A stretch of DNA of 64,000 bases from Candidatus Poribacteria bacterium (GCA_022822005.1 JAJECO010000079.1:62001-126000), one strand, 5' to 3'. Positions 9,825-20,373 are shown, counted from the first letter of the stretch. A program made the numbers and translations. The notes: generated from the letters alone by a model not told the origin.

Positions 9825-10793
9825 ATGTCGATGATTCGTGTGATTAAGCCAGAGGGTTTCGGCAATATTCAGTTAGAAGATGCACCCATTCCTGAGATTA
9901 ATAGCCGTCAAGTTTTGGTGCGGACGGAAAGGACGTTGATTAGTCGCGGTTCTGAGCTATTTCGGCGTTATATTAGCGAAGAAGCACTTCCGCATTCGAT
10001 TATGGGGTATTCCCTCACAGGTACCATCGAGCAGATCGGGGATGATGTTACAGAGTATCAAGTTGGTCAACGGGTGATGGCTGCCGCACCTCACGCGCAA
10101 TATGTCGTTGGAGACGCGGATTCGACACGGGGCCATTTAGTTCCACTTCCCGATGATGTTTCGTTCGAGGCGGGAACGTTCCTCCTGCTTTCTACAGAAG
10201 CGACGGCGTGGGCGGCATCTTCAGGCGCGCAGGCGGGAGATACGATCGTCATTCTGGGGCAGGGCGTCGTAGGCAGCTTGATGCTGCAGATTCTACGCGG
10301 ATATGATCCCGCCAGAATCATCACGGTTGATGGACTGTCGTTACGTTGCCAACTCTCAGAGGGATTGGGTGCGGATGTGGTAATTGATGCCTCAGAAGAG
10401 GACCCCGCCGAGGCGGTGCAGCGTTTAACCGATGGCAAGGGTGCAGATCTGGTCGTTGACTGTGTCGGCGGACATGCGGGTGTCAAATCGTTTGATCAGG
10501 CACAGGATATGGTGCGACGGGGAGGTACCCTTCAACTAATCGCACTGTATCAGGGGGAACCGTTGCCGTTGCATTCATCGAAAATTATGCACAAGCGGCT
10601 TGTAGCAGGTATTCTCGTTGACGAACCGCTCTCACAAACTGCGTTCCGAGCGTTAGAGAAGATTCGCACTGGAAAGATCCAAACTGATCGGATGATCACC
10701 CATCGCTTCCCGTACACCCAGGCGAAGGAGGCGTTTGATTTCTTATGGAATACCCCGGGTGAGGCACTCGCGGTCTTATTGGCTTGGAGGTAG
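9825..10793 (+). CDS. Zinc-type alcohol dehydrogenase (MDR superfamily)
   Basis: GYSLTGTIEQIGDDVTEYQVGQRV; VILGQGVVGSLMLQILRGY; medium-chain dehydrogenase architecture. Confidence 0.85.
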   Translation: MSMIRVIKPEGFGNIQLEDAPIPEINSRQVLVRTERTLISRGSELFRRYISEEALPHSIMGYSLTGTIEQIGDDVTEYQVGQRVMAAAPHAQYVVGDADSTRGHLVPLPDDVSFEAGTFLLLSTEATAWAASSGAQAGDTIVILGQGVVGSLMLQILRGYDPARIITVDGLSLRCQLSEGLGADVVIDASEEDPAEAVQRLTDGKGADLVVDCVGGHAGVKSFDQAQDMVRRGGTLQLIALYQGEPLPLHSSKIMHKRLVAGILVDEPLSQTAFRALEKIRTGKIQTDRMITHRFPYTQAKEAFDFLWNTPGEALAVLLAWR

Positions 10794-10852
10794 TGGCTAA
10801 TATTGGATTAAATTGACCGTAGAGACGCAGAGCGTACAGTGTTCTTATTTTT

Positions 10853-10918
10853 AACCCTCTAAATCCCCAACCCCCCTAGCCCCCCTTATCAGGGGGGAAA
10901 TTTGTCAGGGGGACTTAC
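10853..10918. repeat. C/G-rich intergenic repeat (CCCCCTAAATCCCC...TCAGGGGGACTT family)
   Basis: Shares the CCCTCTAAATCCCCAACCCCCC...TTGTCAGGGGGACTT core with copies near 23946 and 27343. Confidence 0.55.
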
Positions 10919-10977
10919 GAGCCAACTGAGTAAATTGTAAGCAAGTTGTCATCGTCCCATAAAACCCGCACTGACAC

Positions 10978-11700
10978 TTATTTGAGTTCATACATCACCG
11001 ATGCCACGCCAACGATTGCGGCGGTCTCTGTGCGCAAGGTATTATCACCAAAAGTTGCAGGCAGGCAGCCGTTTTGAATCGCCAATTCCACCTCTTCGTC
11101 TGTAAATCCTCCCTCAGGTCCCACAACAACCCCAACCGATTTTGTCTCTGCGTGATTGCGTAATATCTCTTTGAGTCCGTTCCGCTTTTCGCCCTCCCAC
11201 AAGAGAATTAACAGATCCAAGTGGTCTACCCTTAGCAGACCCTCTTCAAGCCGTTGAGGGGCGAGTACGTGCGCAAAATGGGGGCGTTTGCACTGTTTGG
11301 CCGCTTCGTTTGCGATCCGCTGCCAGCGTATCGTTCGTTTTTCCTGAACCGAGGATTGGGGCATTGAACGCTGACACACCATTGGCACAATCTCGCTCAC
11401 ACCAATCTCGGTCGTCTTCTGCACGATAAGATCCATTTTGTCAAATTTGGGCAAGCCTTGAAACAGAGTAATATACGGCGGGGTGCGTACGTGAAACTGA
11501 TGCTGGAGACTTTTCGCCTGTAGCGGGGAGGTGCGGGTATCGCAGAGCGAAGCAACATAACGGTTGCCCACTCCGTCAAAGACTTCAACTTGGTCATCAA
11601 CCCTCAAGCGGAGTACGTTGAGCAGATGGTGTCGCTCAGGCTCGCTGATGCGGATGGTGTCTTCGGAGATTTGGGAAGGGTGAACATAACAGCTGTGCAT
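10978..11700 (-). CDS. rsmE: 16S rRNA (uracil1498-N3)-methyltransferase
   Basis: VVVGPEGGFTDEEVELA; LRTETAAIVGV; QKTTEIGVSEIVPM. Confidence 0.95.
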   Translation of the reverse strand: MHSCYVHPSQISEDTIRISEPERHHLLNVLRLRVDDQVEVFDGVGNRYVASLCDTRTSPLQAKSLQHQFHVRTPPYITLFQGLPKFDKMDLIVQKTTEIGVSEIVPMVCQRSMPQSSVQEKRTIRWQRIANEAAKQCKRPHFAHVLAPQRLEEGLLRVDHLDLLILLWEGEKRNGLKEILRNHAETKSVGVVVGPEGGFTDEEVELAIQNGCLPATFGDNTLRTETAAIVGVASVMYELK

Positions 11701-11745
11701 GGATCGGTCTTACCGGAGGTTAGGGTGTGCTGCGGAATTAGCATT

Positions 11746-12267
11746 TTACATCGGTCCAAAATGTTCTTTGATTGCCTCCTCCCCAAAGTCGAAAACTTGC
11801 TTGGCAATTTCTAAGAGATCGGGCGCGAAACGAGAATTGGCAACGGCTTGTTTGGCTTCCTCACCACCGAAGCGATCCAACAACAAGAGAAAACCTCCAA
11901 TTAAAATAGCACTAGACACCACTCCAAAAGCACCCCCAATGATATGATTGATCCACCCTAAGACCCCACGCTCTACGACCTTCTGAATGTGACTAAACAC
12001 CATATCAACCACGATACTCACGGCGCCCACGACAGCAATAATACTAATCCACTTGGCGAGCGGTTCTTGCTTTATGAAGCGGAGGAGGAAAGGGGTCACG
12101 TCTTGCCAGACTTGGCTAGCGACGAATGCACCAGCAGCCAGCGCAGCAATTCCCCAGACGCTCCGTGTAAAGCCCGCCCGAAGGCAGCTCAGACCACCTA
12201 TGCCAGCAATGATTACAATGGCAATATCAAGTTTTCCCATGACTAATCCTCCTATGCGATTATGCAA
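11746..12267 (-). CDS. CvpA family membrane protein
   Basis: N-terminal DIAIVIIAGIGGLSCLRAGFTRSVWGIAALAAGAF; several TM segments; CvpA/colicin V production style. Confidence 0.75.
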   Translation of the reverse strand: MHNRIGGLVMGKLDIAIVIIAGIGGLSCLRAGFTRSVWGIAALAAGAFVASQVWQDVTPFLLRFIKQEPLAKWISIIAVVGAVSIVVDMVFSHIQKVVERGVLGWINHIIGGAFGVVSSAILIGGFLLLLDRFGGEEAKQAVANSRFAPDLLEIAKQVFDFGEEAIKEHFGPM

Positions 12268-13442
12268 TGCTCTGCGTTTGAAGCAACGACAATTTCTTCC
12301 TCTGTTTTCCTGAAAACCTCTTGAAATGCAGTATCGGTTGATTTTCCATCGCCGAGGTGTTTGAGAACATCTCGGAGCGCATCAAAGCTGAACTGCTGTA
12401 TCAGGTATTTGGTGGTTGCGTAGGACTGGAGGTATGCTAAACAACGTTGTTTCTCCGGCAGGTCCTGAAACGGTTTTTGCAGGAGGTGGAGAGGTAAGAG
12501 ATGTCTATCTCGGCTTGCCTGCTGCAAGCGTACCTTCTCGGAGTTCATCAGCGGACGTGCTATAAATTGAGCAAGCCCTTCGTCAAGCCAGTTGGGACAT
12601 CGCCCCTCTGCGAGTAGGTCGATGAGGAGGTGTGTCCACTCGTGGCGAACAACTGCGTACAAAACGCCGATACTGAGGCCGCTATAAGGACGATAAGTCA
12701 GCCGAATGCTTCCATTGTCATAGCAGGCAACCGCCCACTGTGGGAGCGAAGCATTGGAAAACAGTGTGTGGTTCGCATCTTTAACGGGGGATGTTGTGCT
12801 GCTCACCGGATTTGCAGCGTTTGGCGTATCAATTTGATTGGCAGCATCAATGAAGACAGGAACTTTGCATCGCGGGTAGCATTGGAAAGCTTTGCCAACT
12901 TCCCGGTAGGTGTGTTCGATGATTCGGGACACGACTCGTAATAGGCTTTTTGGGATTGCCTGCCCACCGGTGAGGGTGAAAAATTTATGTTCGATTTTGG
13001 GGAGATCCCCTCCGTTCCGAGAGTGTTTCATCTGCACGGTATTGACTGACTGATATTGATTGGGGGCATCAAGAGCTAGATTTAGTTCATCGGTTAAGCC
13101 GTCATAAATACTTTTTTCCTCAAGGATACGCTGCTTGCGGCGAAGGGCAGTTGGGTAACCGGGACGTAGCCTTAGCGCAGTGTCCAACGATTCAATCGCT
13201 TGATTCCAGCACCCTAATTTTTCATATGCCTTTGCCAAGTCTGCATACGCTTCCACACACATCGGGTCGATTTCTAAGCCTGCCAGATAATATTCAACAG
13301 CTCGAGCATAACATACTTGCCGATACAGATTTGCAGCGCGGTTAAAATGGGCGAAAGCAGCTTGTTTCTGACTCATGGGTGAGATTAGCTCATTTAGATT
13401 GGGATTCAAAGCCATGTGGCTACCATTAACGACTTGAATCAT
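12252..13442 (-). CDS. TPR protein with gluzincin (peptidase MA-like) domain
   Basis: TPR repeats then VVRHEWTHLLIDLLAEGRCPNWLDEGLAQF (HExxH...E). Confidence 0.75.
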   Translation of the reverse strand: MIQVVNGSHMALNPNLNELISPMSQKQAAFAHFNRAANLYRQVCYARAVEYYLAGLEIDPMCVEAYADLAKAYEKLGCWNQAIESLDTALRLRPGYPTALRRKQRILEEKSIYDGLTDELNLALDAPNQYQSVNTVQMKHSRNGGDLPKIEHKFFTLTGGQAIPKSLLRVVSRIIEHTYREVGKAFQCYPRCKVPVFIDAANQIDTPNAANPVSSTTSPVKDANHTLFSNASLPQWAVACYDNGSIRLTYRPYSGLSIGVLYAVVRHEWTHLLIDLLAEGRCPNWLDEGLAQFIARPLMNSEKVRLQQASRDRHLLPLHLLQKPFQDLPEKQRCLAYLQSYATTKYLIQQFSFDALRDVLKHLGDGKSTDTAFQEVFRKTEEEIVVASNAEHCIIA

Positions 13443-13469
13443 TATACCTTAGACAGTTGCAAATTCAAA

Positions 13470-13525
13470 TAGAAAAAAACCGCATTCCTCTCCCCGCTCA
13501 ATGGCAGAAAGAAAAATGCGGTATC
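13470..13525 (-). terminator. Putative rho-independent terminator downstream of FHA gene
   Basis: On the minus strand CCGCATT...AATGCGGTTTTTTT. Confidence 0.5.
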
Positions 13526-13608
13526 TAATGATGGGCAGGGTATTATACACGCCCAAATCTCTTTATTTTAGTTGTACTGCATCACAAAACCGCAGGCTAA
13601 CTCATTGG

Positions 13609-14712
13609 CTAAATGTGCTCAATATCTGTGACTTCACAGACAATCCCACTGAACCCAATGCGCATACCTTGTTCAACGACGGTTGCTTCTTCAATACGAA
13701 ATCCATCAACATAAGTCCCGTTTTTGCTACCGAGATCAGTAAGATAGACCTCGCCATTTTTCAGATAAAACCGAGCATGTAAACGGGAAAGTGTTCCTGT
13801 TGGGTCATCAAGTTGGATTTGTGCTGCTGCGCTGCGTCCTACTGTCATCTCTTTGAAATGGACCCAATGGACCTGTCCGACATCTGGACCTTCAACGACT
13901 TCAAAGGAGACACCAAGGACACTGGCGTCCCGGCGAAAGGCAGCTACCTCAAGCACCTGCCCACCGATTTGTACCCTTGAGGAAACATGAAGTGGCGTTG
14001 GTTCACTGATTCGAGCACCATCAACGGACGTACCGCTATCGTTGTCAAGATTTGTGATCAGCATCTCATCGTTATCGACGGTAAGTAGCGCATGACACTG
14101 TGATACAGGGGTATTGGCATCTAATTGGATAGTTGCCTCAGACCCAGATCCGATAATCATGGGTTGGAAAGAGATGTCATATTCACGCTCAAGTTCGTCG
14201 CCCTCTACAACCTTCAATTTCAGACATGCCTCTTCCACCGGAGAGGTTACCGATTCGCCCTCTTCACCGTCAAGGATGACTGTCTCATTAAGCGGATCCA
14301 CTGCTTCAGGAATTGGCGGCGGCAAATCGCCGGAAACATGCGGTAGTGCAAGTTCGCTATCACCCCCGACCAAGTCAGGACTGTAAGCTGGCTGCAAACC
14401 GACTTCATCACCGCGCAGGATAGCATCTTCTGTAGCATCACGACCAATTGACTTCATCAAATTGTTAGCAATGCGTCGTTTCGCTCCAGGAAGCGGGGTG
14501 ACGTTTTCTCTCTCCTCAAAACGGTGATGTGCAAAATCAACGAGTTCTTTCAAAGGGTCCAGTTCTGGATATTGTTCGCTCGCTTCTAACAACCGAATTT
14601 GCTTGCGGGACAGCCTTTCCCCTCGGATTCTGCGTGTATGAATCTCTAGCATCTCCGCTTTTCTTATTTCATCTTTAGTGAAATTTTGTGTTGATTTTTT
14701 CCAAAATTTCAT
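13609..14712 (-). CDS. Protein with two FHA domains
   Basis: Two FHA cores (MIIGSGSEATIQLDANTPVSQCHALL; MTVGRSAAAQIQLDDPTGTLSRLHARFYLKNGEVYLTDLGSKNGTYVDG); start at 14712 after GGGAGGATCAT. Confidence 0.85.
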   Translation of the reverse strand: MKFWKKSTQNFTKDEIRKAEMLEIHTRRIRGERLSRKQIRLLEASEQYPELDPLKELVDFAHHRFEERENVTPLPGAKRRIANNLMKSIGRDATEDAILRGDEVGLQPAYSPDLVGGDSELALPHVSGDLPPPIPEAVDPLNETVILDGEEGESVTSPVEEACLKLKVVEGDELEREYDISFQPMIIGSGSEATIQLDANTPVSQCHALLTVDNDEMLITNLDNDSGTSVDGARISEPTPLHVSSRVQIGGQVLEVAAFRRDASVLGVSFEVVEGPDVGQVHWVHFKEMTVGRSAAAQIQLDDPTGTLSRLHARFYLKNGEVYLTDLGSKNGTYVDGFRIEEATVVEQGMRIGFSGIVCEVTDIEHI

Positions 14713-14729
14713 ATGATCCTCCCTCGTAA

Positions 14730-15338
14730 TTAAACCCATTTTAGACCCTTTCTGGTAAGAATTTGGCGCAACTCCTCTGTGCAACGGAAAATCCAGATTT
14801 TCACCGTTCCTTCCTTACGCTGGAGTGTTTGCGAAATCTCGGCGATACTACATCCTTCCAGGTGGCGCAGAATCCAAGCAACTCTGTGATTCGGTTTTTT
14901 CACCATCTGGAGTGCCCATTCAAGGATCTCCTGAGCTTCTCGGGATTCGACCTGCTTTTCAGGCGTTGGTCGCTGGTCTTGGTATTCAACAAGTGGCAAT
15001 TCAGATTCATCCTCCATACTTAAAAGTGCTTCGCGAATCCTTTCTTTCTTGCGGATTGCATCGATTATTGTATTTTTTGCAACAACGTTCAACCACGCTT
15101 GAAAACTGCCTTGAACAGTATCCCATTTCTCGATCTTCTGCCATACTTTCATAAAGATATCCAAGGATATCTCCTCAGTATCCTGATGATTACATAGCAT
15201 TCGATATGTTTTACTATAAACCCAGTTATAATGTTTATCAAACAACGATCGAAAAGCCTCTTCGTTCCCAGCCTTTGTCAACGTTGCTAGTTGTGTATCT
15301 TCTTGATCCGATAGGTCATCGATCATTTTGTCTGTCAC
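14730..15338 (-). CDS. ECF-type RNA polymerase sigma factor
   Basis: Region 2 (FRSLFDKHYNWVYSKTYRMLCNHQDTEEISLDIFMKVWQKI) and region 4 (HLEGCSIAEISQTLQRKEGTVKIWIFR). Confidence 0.9.
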   Translation of the reverse strand: MTDKMIDDLSDQEDTQLATLTKAGNEEAFRSLFDKHYNWVYSKTYRMLCNHQDTEEISLDIFMKVWQKIEKWDTVQGSFQAWLNVVAKNTIIDAIRKKERIREALLSMEDESELPLVEYQDQRPTPEKQVESREAQEILEWALQMVKKPNHRVAWILRHLEGCSIAEISQTLQRKEGTVKIWIFRCTEELRQILTRKGLKWV

Positions 15339-15498
15339 AGTAGGCGCCTCCTTGTCCCTATCGTTAACAAGATCGTATTACCCTAAACGCATTGAGGGGG
15401 CAATATGTTTCAGAAATTCTTGAATTCAATCAGGAGTACCAACCTTGCAAGACCCAACAAACTAATTTCGGTGCGATCCAAGATGTGAAAGGGGAGCT

Positions 15499-16056
15499 TC
15501 ACGCTGCCATTAATAACGTAACCGCTGTCTTCAAAACGTCCTGTTCTATCCTCAGTTTCGCGAGCCCCGCCTCATGTTGCACATATAAGACAGTGTTTTC
15601 AAGGTTCATCGGACTCGGGATCTCTTGGATGAGTTTATGCAGACGCCTTATATCCGTTTTCTTGAGGCTTGTTTCCTTTTCCACTTCGGCAAATAGCTCG
15701 ACGGTGCTCTTGGGTGATGCCTGTTGCGGTGGCGATTTTTTCTTCGCCGTTGGTGCATTCTTCCTTACAGTTCGGGCAGCTTGCTTTCGCGTCGTACCTT
15801 TTTTAATCTTTCCGGTTTCGATCGCGCTTATCCCACAATCCTTGCACAACTTTGCGGTTACTGGCTCAATCGTCATCGTTACAACCAAGTCTGCGATTGA
15901 TCCGCAAACTTCGCATTCGGTAAGACTTTCAATATGCGTGAGGATTGCTCCTTGCAGCTTCAGCAGCTTTTCTTTGTCCGCTTTGTTGGTACGCTCTTGT
16001 TCACAGATCTGGATAATCTCTTGCGCTGCTTTTGCAATCTGTTGTAAATCAGCCAT
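15499..16056 (-). CDS. Hypothetical protein with a CxxC...CxxC putative Zn-binding segment
   Basis: CEVCGSIADLVVTMTIEPVTAKLCKDCG; basic central linker. Confidence 0.6.
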   Translation of the reverse strand: MADLQQIAKAAQEIIQICEQERTNKADKEKLLKLQGAILTHIESLTECEVCGSIADLVVTMTIEPVTAKLCKDCGISAIETGKIKKGTTRKQAARTVRKNAPTAKKKSPPQQASPKSTVELFAEVEKETSLKKTDIRRLHKLIQEIPSPMNLENTVLYVQHEAGLAKLRIEQDVLKTAVTLLMAA

Positions 16057-16200
16057 ATAAAATCCTCCTGTCGATATTTATCGATTTGTTATATATAGTA
16101 TAACAAATTGAATCGCCTGCGTCAAGGATTAAGATGGATCTTAGCTTAAGCTCCCGCATGAGATATACTGAGCATACAAGGTAGTTGCCACACATATGTT

Positions 16201-17769
16201 TTACGCGTCACGACTGTCTTTATAGAGTTTGTACTCCAAGCTATCCGTGAGGGCTTCCCAACTTGCCTGTATGATGTTTTCCGACACCCCAACCGTGCCC
16301 CAATGCTCTTTCCCATCACTCGCTTCAATCAGCACCCGAACTTTGGCACCGGTGCCGGCTTGGGTATCCAGAACCCGCACTTTATAGTCGGTTAAGTGTA
16401 CATCCTGCAGCGAAGGATAGAATCGCTCAAGTGCCTTGCGTAGCGCGCTGTCGAGCGCATTGACAGGACCATCACCATCAGCGGCGGTGTGCTCAACCTC
16501 GCCATCGGGCGCCATTACTTTTATCGTCGCTTCAGACCGTATACCGTGGTCTTTGACCTTCTCAATAATCACGCGAAATCCGAGCAGATCGAAGAATGAC
16601 TGATAGCCGTCTAAAAGCGTCCGAGTCAGTAGTTCAAACGATGCATCAGCGGCTTCATATTGATAGCCTTCATTTTCTGCTTCTTTCAACCGATCAAACA
16701 GTGCGATGACTTCTGGTGAGTTCTTATCGTAGTTTGGATAGCGTCTTTCGATTTTTTTCAGGATGGCACTTTTACCCGCCTGATCCGAGATTAGGATACG
16801 TTGCTCGTTGCCAACCAATTCTGGATCGATATGTTCGAAGGTGCGCGGATTCTTGCGGACAGCGTCAATGTGCATACCACCTTTGTGGGCAAACGCAGAA
16901 CTCCCGACATACGGCTGACGCTCGTCATGTGGCAGATTTGCTAATTCACTGATAAGGCGTGATGTTTCCGTGAGTTGACTGAGACCTTCCTCGCTGATGC
17001 AGTCAATCCCTAACTTAAGTTTGAGCGTCGGGATGATAGACGCGAGATTTGCGTTGCCGCAGCGTTCACCGTAGCCGTTGAATGTCCCTTGCACATGAGC
17101 GGCCCCCGCTTGCACAGCCAGCACAGCGTTCGCAGCTCCCATGGCTGCGTCGTTATGGGTATGGATACCAACTGGCAGGTCGATCTCCGCCATGACGGCT
17201 CGCACACCTTCTTGAATTTCCAGAGGCAATCGCCCCCCGTTAGTGTCGCATAGCACAACACATCTCGCACCGCCTTGTGCCGCTGCCTTGAGTGTTTGCA
17301 GCGCGTAATCCGGCTGGTCATCGTAACCATCAAAGAAATGTTCCGCGTCGTAAATGACCTCGCGCCCGTTCTCGACCAGGAAGTGAACTGAGCTTTCGAT
17401 GAGTTCGATGTTCTCCTGTGCTGTGACACGAAGCACATCTGTCGCGTGGAGTTCCCAACTCTTTCCGAAAATCGTGACGGTGCGGGCACCTGTATCCAGT
17501 AACGCCAGCAGATTGGGATCTTCGCTGGGTTGATAACGTGGATGGCGCGTGCTACCGAAAGGCACAACCGCTGCCTGTTGGAGTTGGAGCGCCTTCGCAC
17601 TTTTGAAGAATTCTATATCTTTTGGGTTTGAGCCGGGGTAGCCGCCTTCAATGTAGTGGATGCCCAAGCGGTCGAGGGCTTTGATGATGATCAGTTTGTC
17701 CTCAACTGAGAAAGCAACTCCCTCCCCTTGGCTTCCGTCTCTGAGTGTTGTGTCGTAAAGTTCAAGCAT
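16201..17769 (-). CDS. cimA: (R)-citramalate synthase
   Basis: LYDTTLRDGSQGEGVAFSVEDKL; GIHTHNDAAMGAANAV; C-terminal LeuA dimer domain; length typical of CimA. Confidence 0.9.
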   Translation of the reverse strand: MLELYDTTLRDGSQGEGVAFSVEDKLIIIKALDRLGIHYIEGGYPGSNPKDIEFFKSAKALQLQQAAVVPFGSTRHPRYQPSEDPNLLALLDTGARTVTIFGKSWELHATDVLRVTAQENIELIESSVHFLVENGREVIYDAEHFFDGYDDQPDYALQTLKAAAQGGARCVVLCDTNGGRLPLEIQEGVRAVMAEIDLPVGIHTHNDAAMGAANAVLAVQAGAAHVQGTFNGYGERCGNANLASIIPTLKLKLGIDCISEEGLSQLTETSRLISELANLPHDERQPYVGSSAFAHKGGMHIDAVRKNPRTFEHIDPELVGNEQRILISDQAGKSAILKKIERRYPNYDKNSPEVIALFDRLKEAENEGYQYEAADASFELLTRTLLDGYQSFFDLLGFRVIIEKVKDHGIRSEATIKVMAPDGEVEHTAADGDGPVNALDSALRKALERFYPSLQDVHLTDYKVRVLDTQAGTGAKVRVLIEASDGKEHWGTVGVSENIIQASWEALTDSLEYKLYKDSRDA

Positions 17770-17820
17770 ATTGCTTGTGTTTCCTCCTCATCTGCTTATT
17801 TGCAGCGGGTCTTGTATATA

Positions 17821-18138
17821 TTATGTCCCCATCTGTAACTGTTGCGATTTTGCCATTGCGTCTTCGGCTTCCTGAATCATCCCTTTGCGCTGGTAACAGA
17901 TCGATAAACTGGTGTAATTAAGTGGATCGGTCGGGTCAACATCGATCGCTTTTTTGATCGCATCAATCGCTTCATCATATCTGCTCATCCGTTCGTATGC
18001 GTGTCCAAGACCAATATGCCCATCCACATAGTCAGGGTATTGTTCGACAAGCTGATTGAACGTAGCAACTGCCGCCTCAAGTTCGTTGTTCCCGAAATGT
18101 GTCAAAGCCTGATCATAAAGTTCCTCTTTTGTTGCCAT
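17821..18138 (-). CDS. TPR-repeat protein
   Basis: TPR units YVDGHIGLGHAYERMSRYDEAIDAIKKAIDVDPTDPLNYTSLSICYQRKGM. Confidence 0.8.
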   Translation of the reverse strand: MATKEELYDQALTHFGNNELEAAVATFNQLVEQYPDYVDGHIGLGHAYERMSRYDEAIDAIKKAIDVDPTDPLNYTSLSICYQRKGMIQEAEDAMAKSQQLQMGT

Positions 18139-18279
18139 GTTTTTTCTCGCTTTCGCTTGTCCCGATACGTCGGAATCCCATCCCTGTCCGGTTCGTATAA
18201 AAAATCTGTGTGATTAGCAGATAACGCATTCATTATACTTTTGACACGTGGGAATGTCAAGGAGGGATCGGCGAACAGT

Positions 18280-18396
18280 AGGGCTATTCAGTTTTAGGCT
18301 TTTTACCCATTTTGTTTGAAAAGTCGGAGTCGGGAAGTCGCTCATAGAGCGACGTGTCGGGATTGGGAAATCCCTCCTACAGAAAAACTAAATGAC
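18280..18396. repeat. 117-bp repeat element, copy 1
   Basis: Near-identical to 21828-21944; internal palindrome GTCGCTCATAGAGCGAC; loose terminal inverted similarity ATTCAGTTTT/ATTTAGTTTT. Confidence 0.85.
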
Positions 18397-18526
18397 CTTA
18401 GAGCAGCGGATTGGCCGTTTGACTCAAATCAGCAACTATGCTATAATCTTCCGCTGTATTGATGATTTTTTAAGTGATTACAATCGCTACGATAAACGAG
18501 TTATTTCTTGTTAAGAGAGGTTAATT

Positions 18527-19405
18527 ATGCCGAAGCGAGTGAACAGAGCAATTGAACTACTTGAGCAAGATCAGCCCGTCTACTATACAGGCAGCCACAC
18601 AGCCGCCAATCTTACCTACGAGGCTGGCAAAGAGATGGCAAAAACGTGGGCAGACTACATCAACATCGGTATGGAGCATGGTCCCCTTGATTTGGTAGGT
18701 CTGGCGAACTATATGCGCGGGCTTGTGGACGGCGGACCAACCAACAGCGGTCACGTAACGCCGGCGGTCGTCGTAGAGTTGCCGATGGACGGGTCAAGTC
18801 CTGATGTTATGCGAGCGAATGCGTGGCAGCTTAGACAGCTATTGGCGATAGGTGTACATGGCCTTCTGCTATGTCATGCGGAATCTCCAGAAGCGGTGAA
18901 AGCATTTGTTGAATGCTGCCGGTATCCGTTCCAGACGATCGGTGTTGGTACGCAGCTGGATGTTGGACGTAGAGGCTCAGCAGGACAGGGATCGGCCGCA
19001 CCTATTTGGGGTGTTTCCGTTGATGAATACTTAGACAAAGCTGATCCTTGGCCCCTGAATCCGAATGGTGAACTGATGCTTGGGTTGAAAATCGAGAATG
19101 TACGAGCAATCGCCAATACTGAGATGACGCTTAGGGTGCCCGGCATCGCCTTTGCCGAATGGGGACCTGGCGATCTCGGTATGTCGTTTGGTTACAAGAA
19201 CTCCCCAAGTCCGCATCCGCCCGAAATGGTTGAGGCGAGAAATCGGGTATATAATGCGTGTAAGGAGGCGGGTGTTGCATTCTTGGAAGGCGGCAGCATA
19301 GAAACACTCCCGGAGAGAATTGATGGGGGCGTGAGGATTATGGGAGGTAGTCCGGAGATAGCGGAGGCTGGTAGAGCCTATAGTGGCAGGACGATGCCTG
19401 TGTAA
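18527..19405 (+). CDS. HpcH/HpaI aldolase/citrate lyase family
   Basis: MEHGPLDLVGLANYMRG; GVHGLLLCHAESPEAVKAFVE; EWGPGDLGMSFGY. Confidence 0.8.
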   Translation: MPKRVNRAIELLEQDQPVYYTGSHTAANLTYEAGKEMAKTWADYINIGMEHGPLDLVGLANYMRGLVDGGPTNSGHVTPAVVVELPMDGSSPDVMRANAWQLRQLLAIGVHGLLLCHAESPEAVKAFVECCRYPFQTIGVGTQLDVGRRGSAGQGSAAPIWGVSVDEYLDKADPWPLNPNGELMLGLKIENVRAIANTEMTLRVPGIAFAEWGPGDLGMSFGYKNSPSPHPPEMVEARNRVYNACKEAGVAFLEGGSIETLPERIDGGVRIMGGSPEIAEAGRAYSGRTMPV

Positions 19406-19539
19406 CTCGAAGATGTGGATTTGCCGGACAGGGCGTGTGTGTATACCGCGCCTTGTCACGAAACGTGAAAGTCTCTATATCTCAGATTTCATGTTGGACG
19501 CCGTATGTTCCTCAACGGCAATCTCCATAGGAGAAGCAG

Positions 19540-20295
19540 ATGAACAGTGACGTCAAAGCTGCAATAGATTGCTTGACAACCTACGGTTACTGCCTATTAG
19601 AGGATCGCATCCCCGAAGATACAGCATGTGGTATGGCGGAACGATTCCTTGAGTTGCACGCGGATCCGGAGTGTCAAATTTACAATACGGGAGATGAGCA
19701 CTATCAAACGTTATTTGGCATGATGAATCTGGACGACCGAGTATGGGCGTGTGCCAGTCATCCGGACACGGTAGCGATTGCGCGGCATTTTTTGGGACAA
19801 AACTGTCGGGTGGTCGAGGCATGTTCCAAGCCGACTTGGCCTGGTGCGCCGGGGCAGCATCTGCATGTGGATTCTGCGCGCGAGTTCCATGAAGTGCCGG
19901 ATGTGCCGTGGATTATTAACAGCATCTGGATGCTGACGGACTTCACAGAAACTAACGGTGCAACGGGTGTGGTGCCAATGAGCCACCGTTCACGTCGCAA
20001 GACGCCACCGTCGGATATCACCCCAGACAGCCCGTTGATCAAGCCGATTACTGGTAGGGCGGGCTCGGTCATTATGTGGCATGGCGGCACGTATCACCAA
20101 GCCCGCGCAAATACGAGCGATCAGATCCGTGTTGGACTGAATATCGCTTACTACCCGCCGTGGTTCAACAACTGGATTGAGGGCGGTCACCAACCGATTT
20201 GGCCCGAGACGTACGAGCGGATGCCGCCGGAGATGCAGCAACTGTGCCCCGGTCTTTTGGGACACAACCGTGCGGATAGGTACGAGACGCTATAA
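19540..20295 (+). CDS. Phytanoyl-CoA dioxygenase (PhyH) family
   Basis: QHLHVDSAREFHEVPDVPWIINSIWMLTDFTETNGATGVVPMSHRS...GRAGSVIMWHGGTYHQARANTSDQIRVGLNIAYYP. Confidence 0.85.
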   Translation: MNSDVKAAIDCLTTYGYCLLEDRIPEDTACGMAERFLELHADPECQIYNTGDEHYQTLFGMMNLDDRVWACASHPDTVAIARHFLGQNCRVVEACSKPTWPGAPGQHLHVDSAREFHEVPDVPWIINSIWMLTDFTETNGATGVVPMSHRSRRKTPPSDITPDSPLIKPITGRAGSVIMWHGGTYHQARANTSDQIRVGLNIAYYPPWFNNWIEGGHQPIWPETYERMPPEMQQLCPGLLGHNRADRYETL

Positions 20296-20373
20296 CCATT
20301 GATGTTGGTTTGTAAACGTCGATACGGTCCCCGGTTCGTTCACTGGTTCATTAGTTCAGAAGTTCATTGGTTA

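Noticed and set aside
15392-16060. 222-aa plus-strand ORF
   Set aside because: Antisense to the CxxC protein at 15499-16056; low-complexity Ser/Phe/Cys-rich translation
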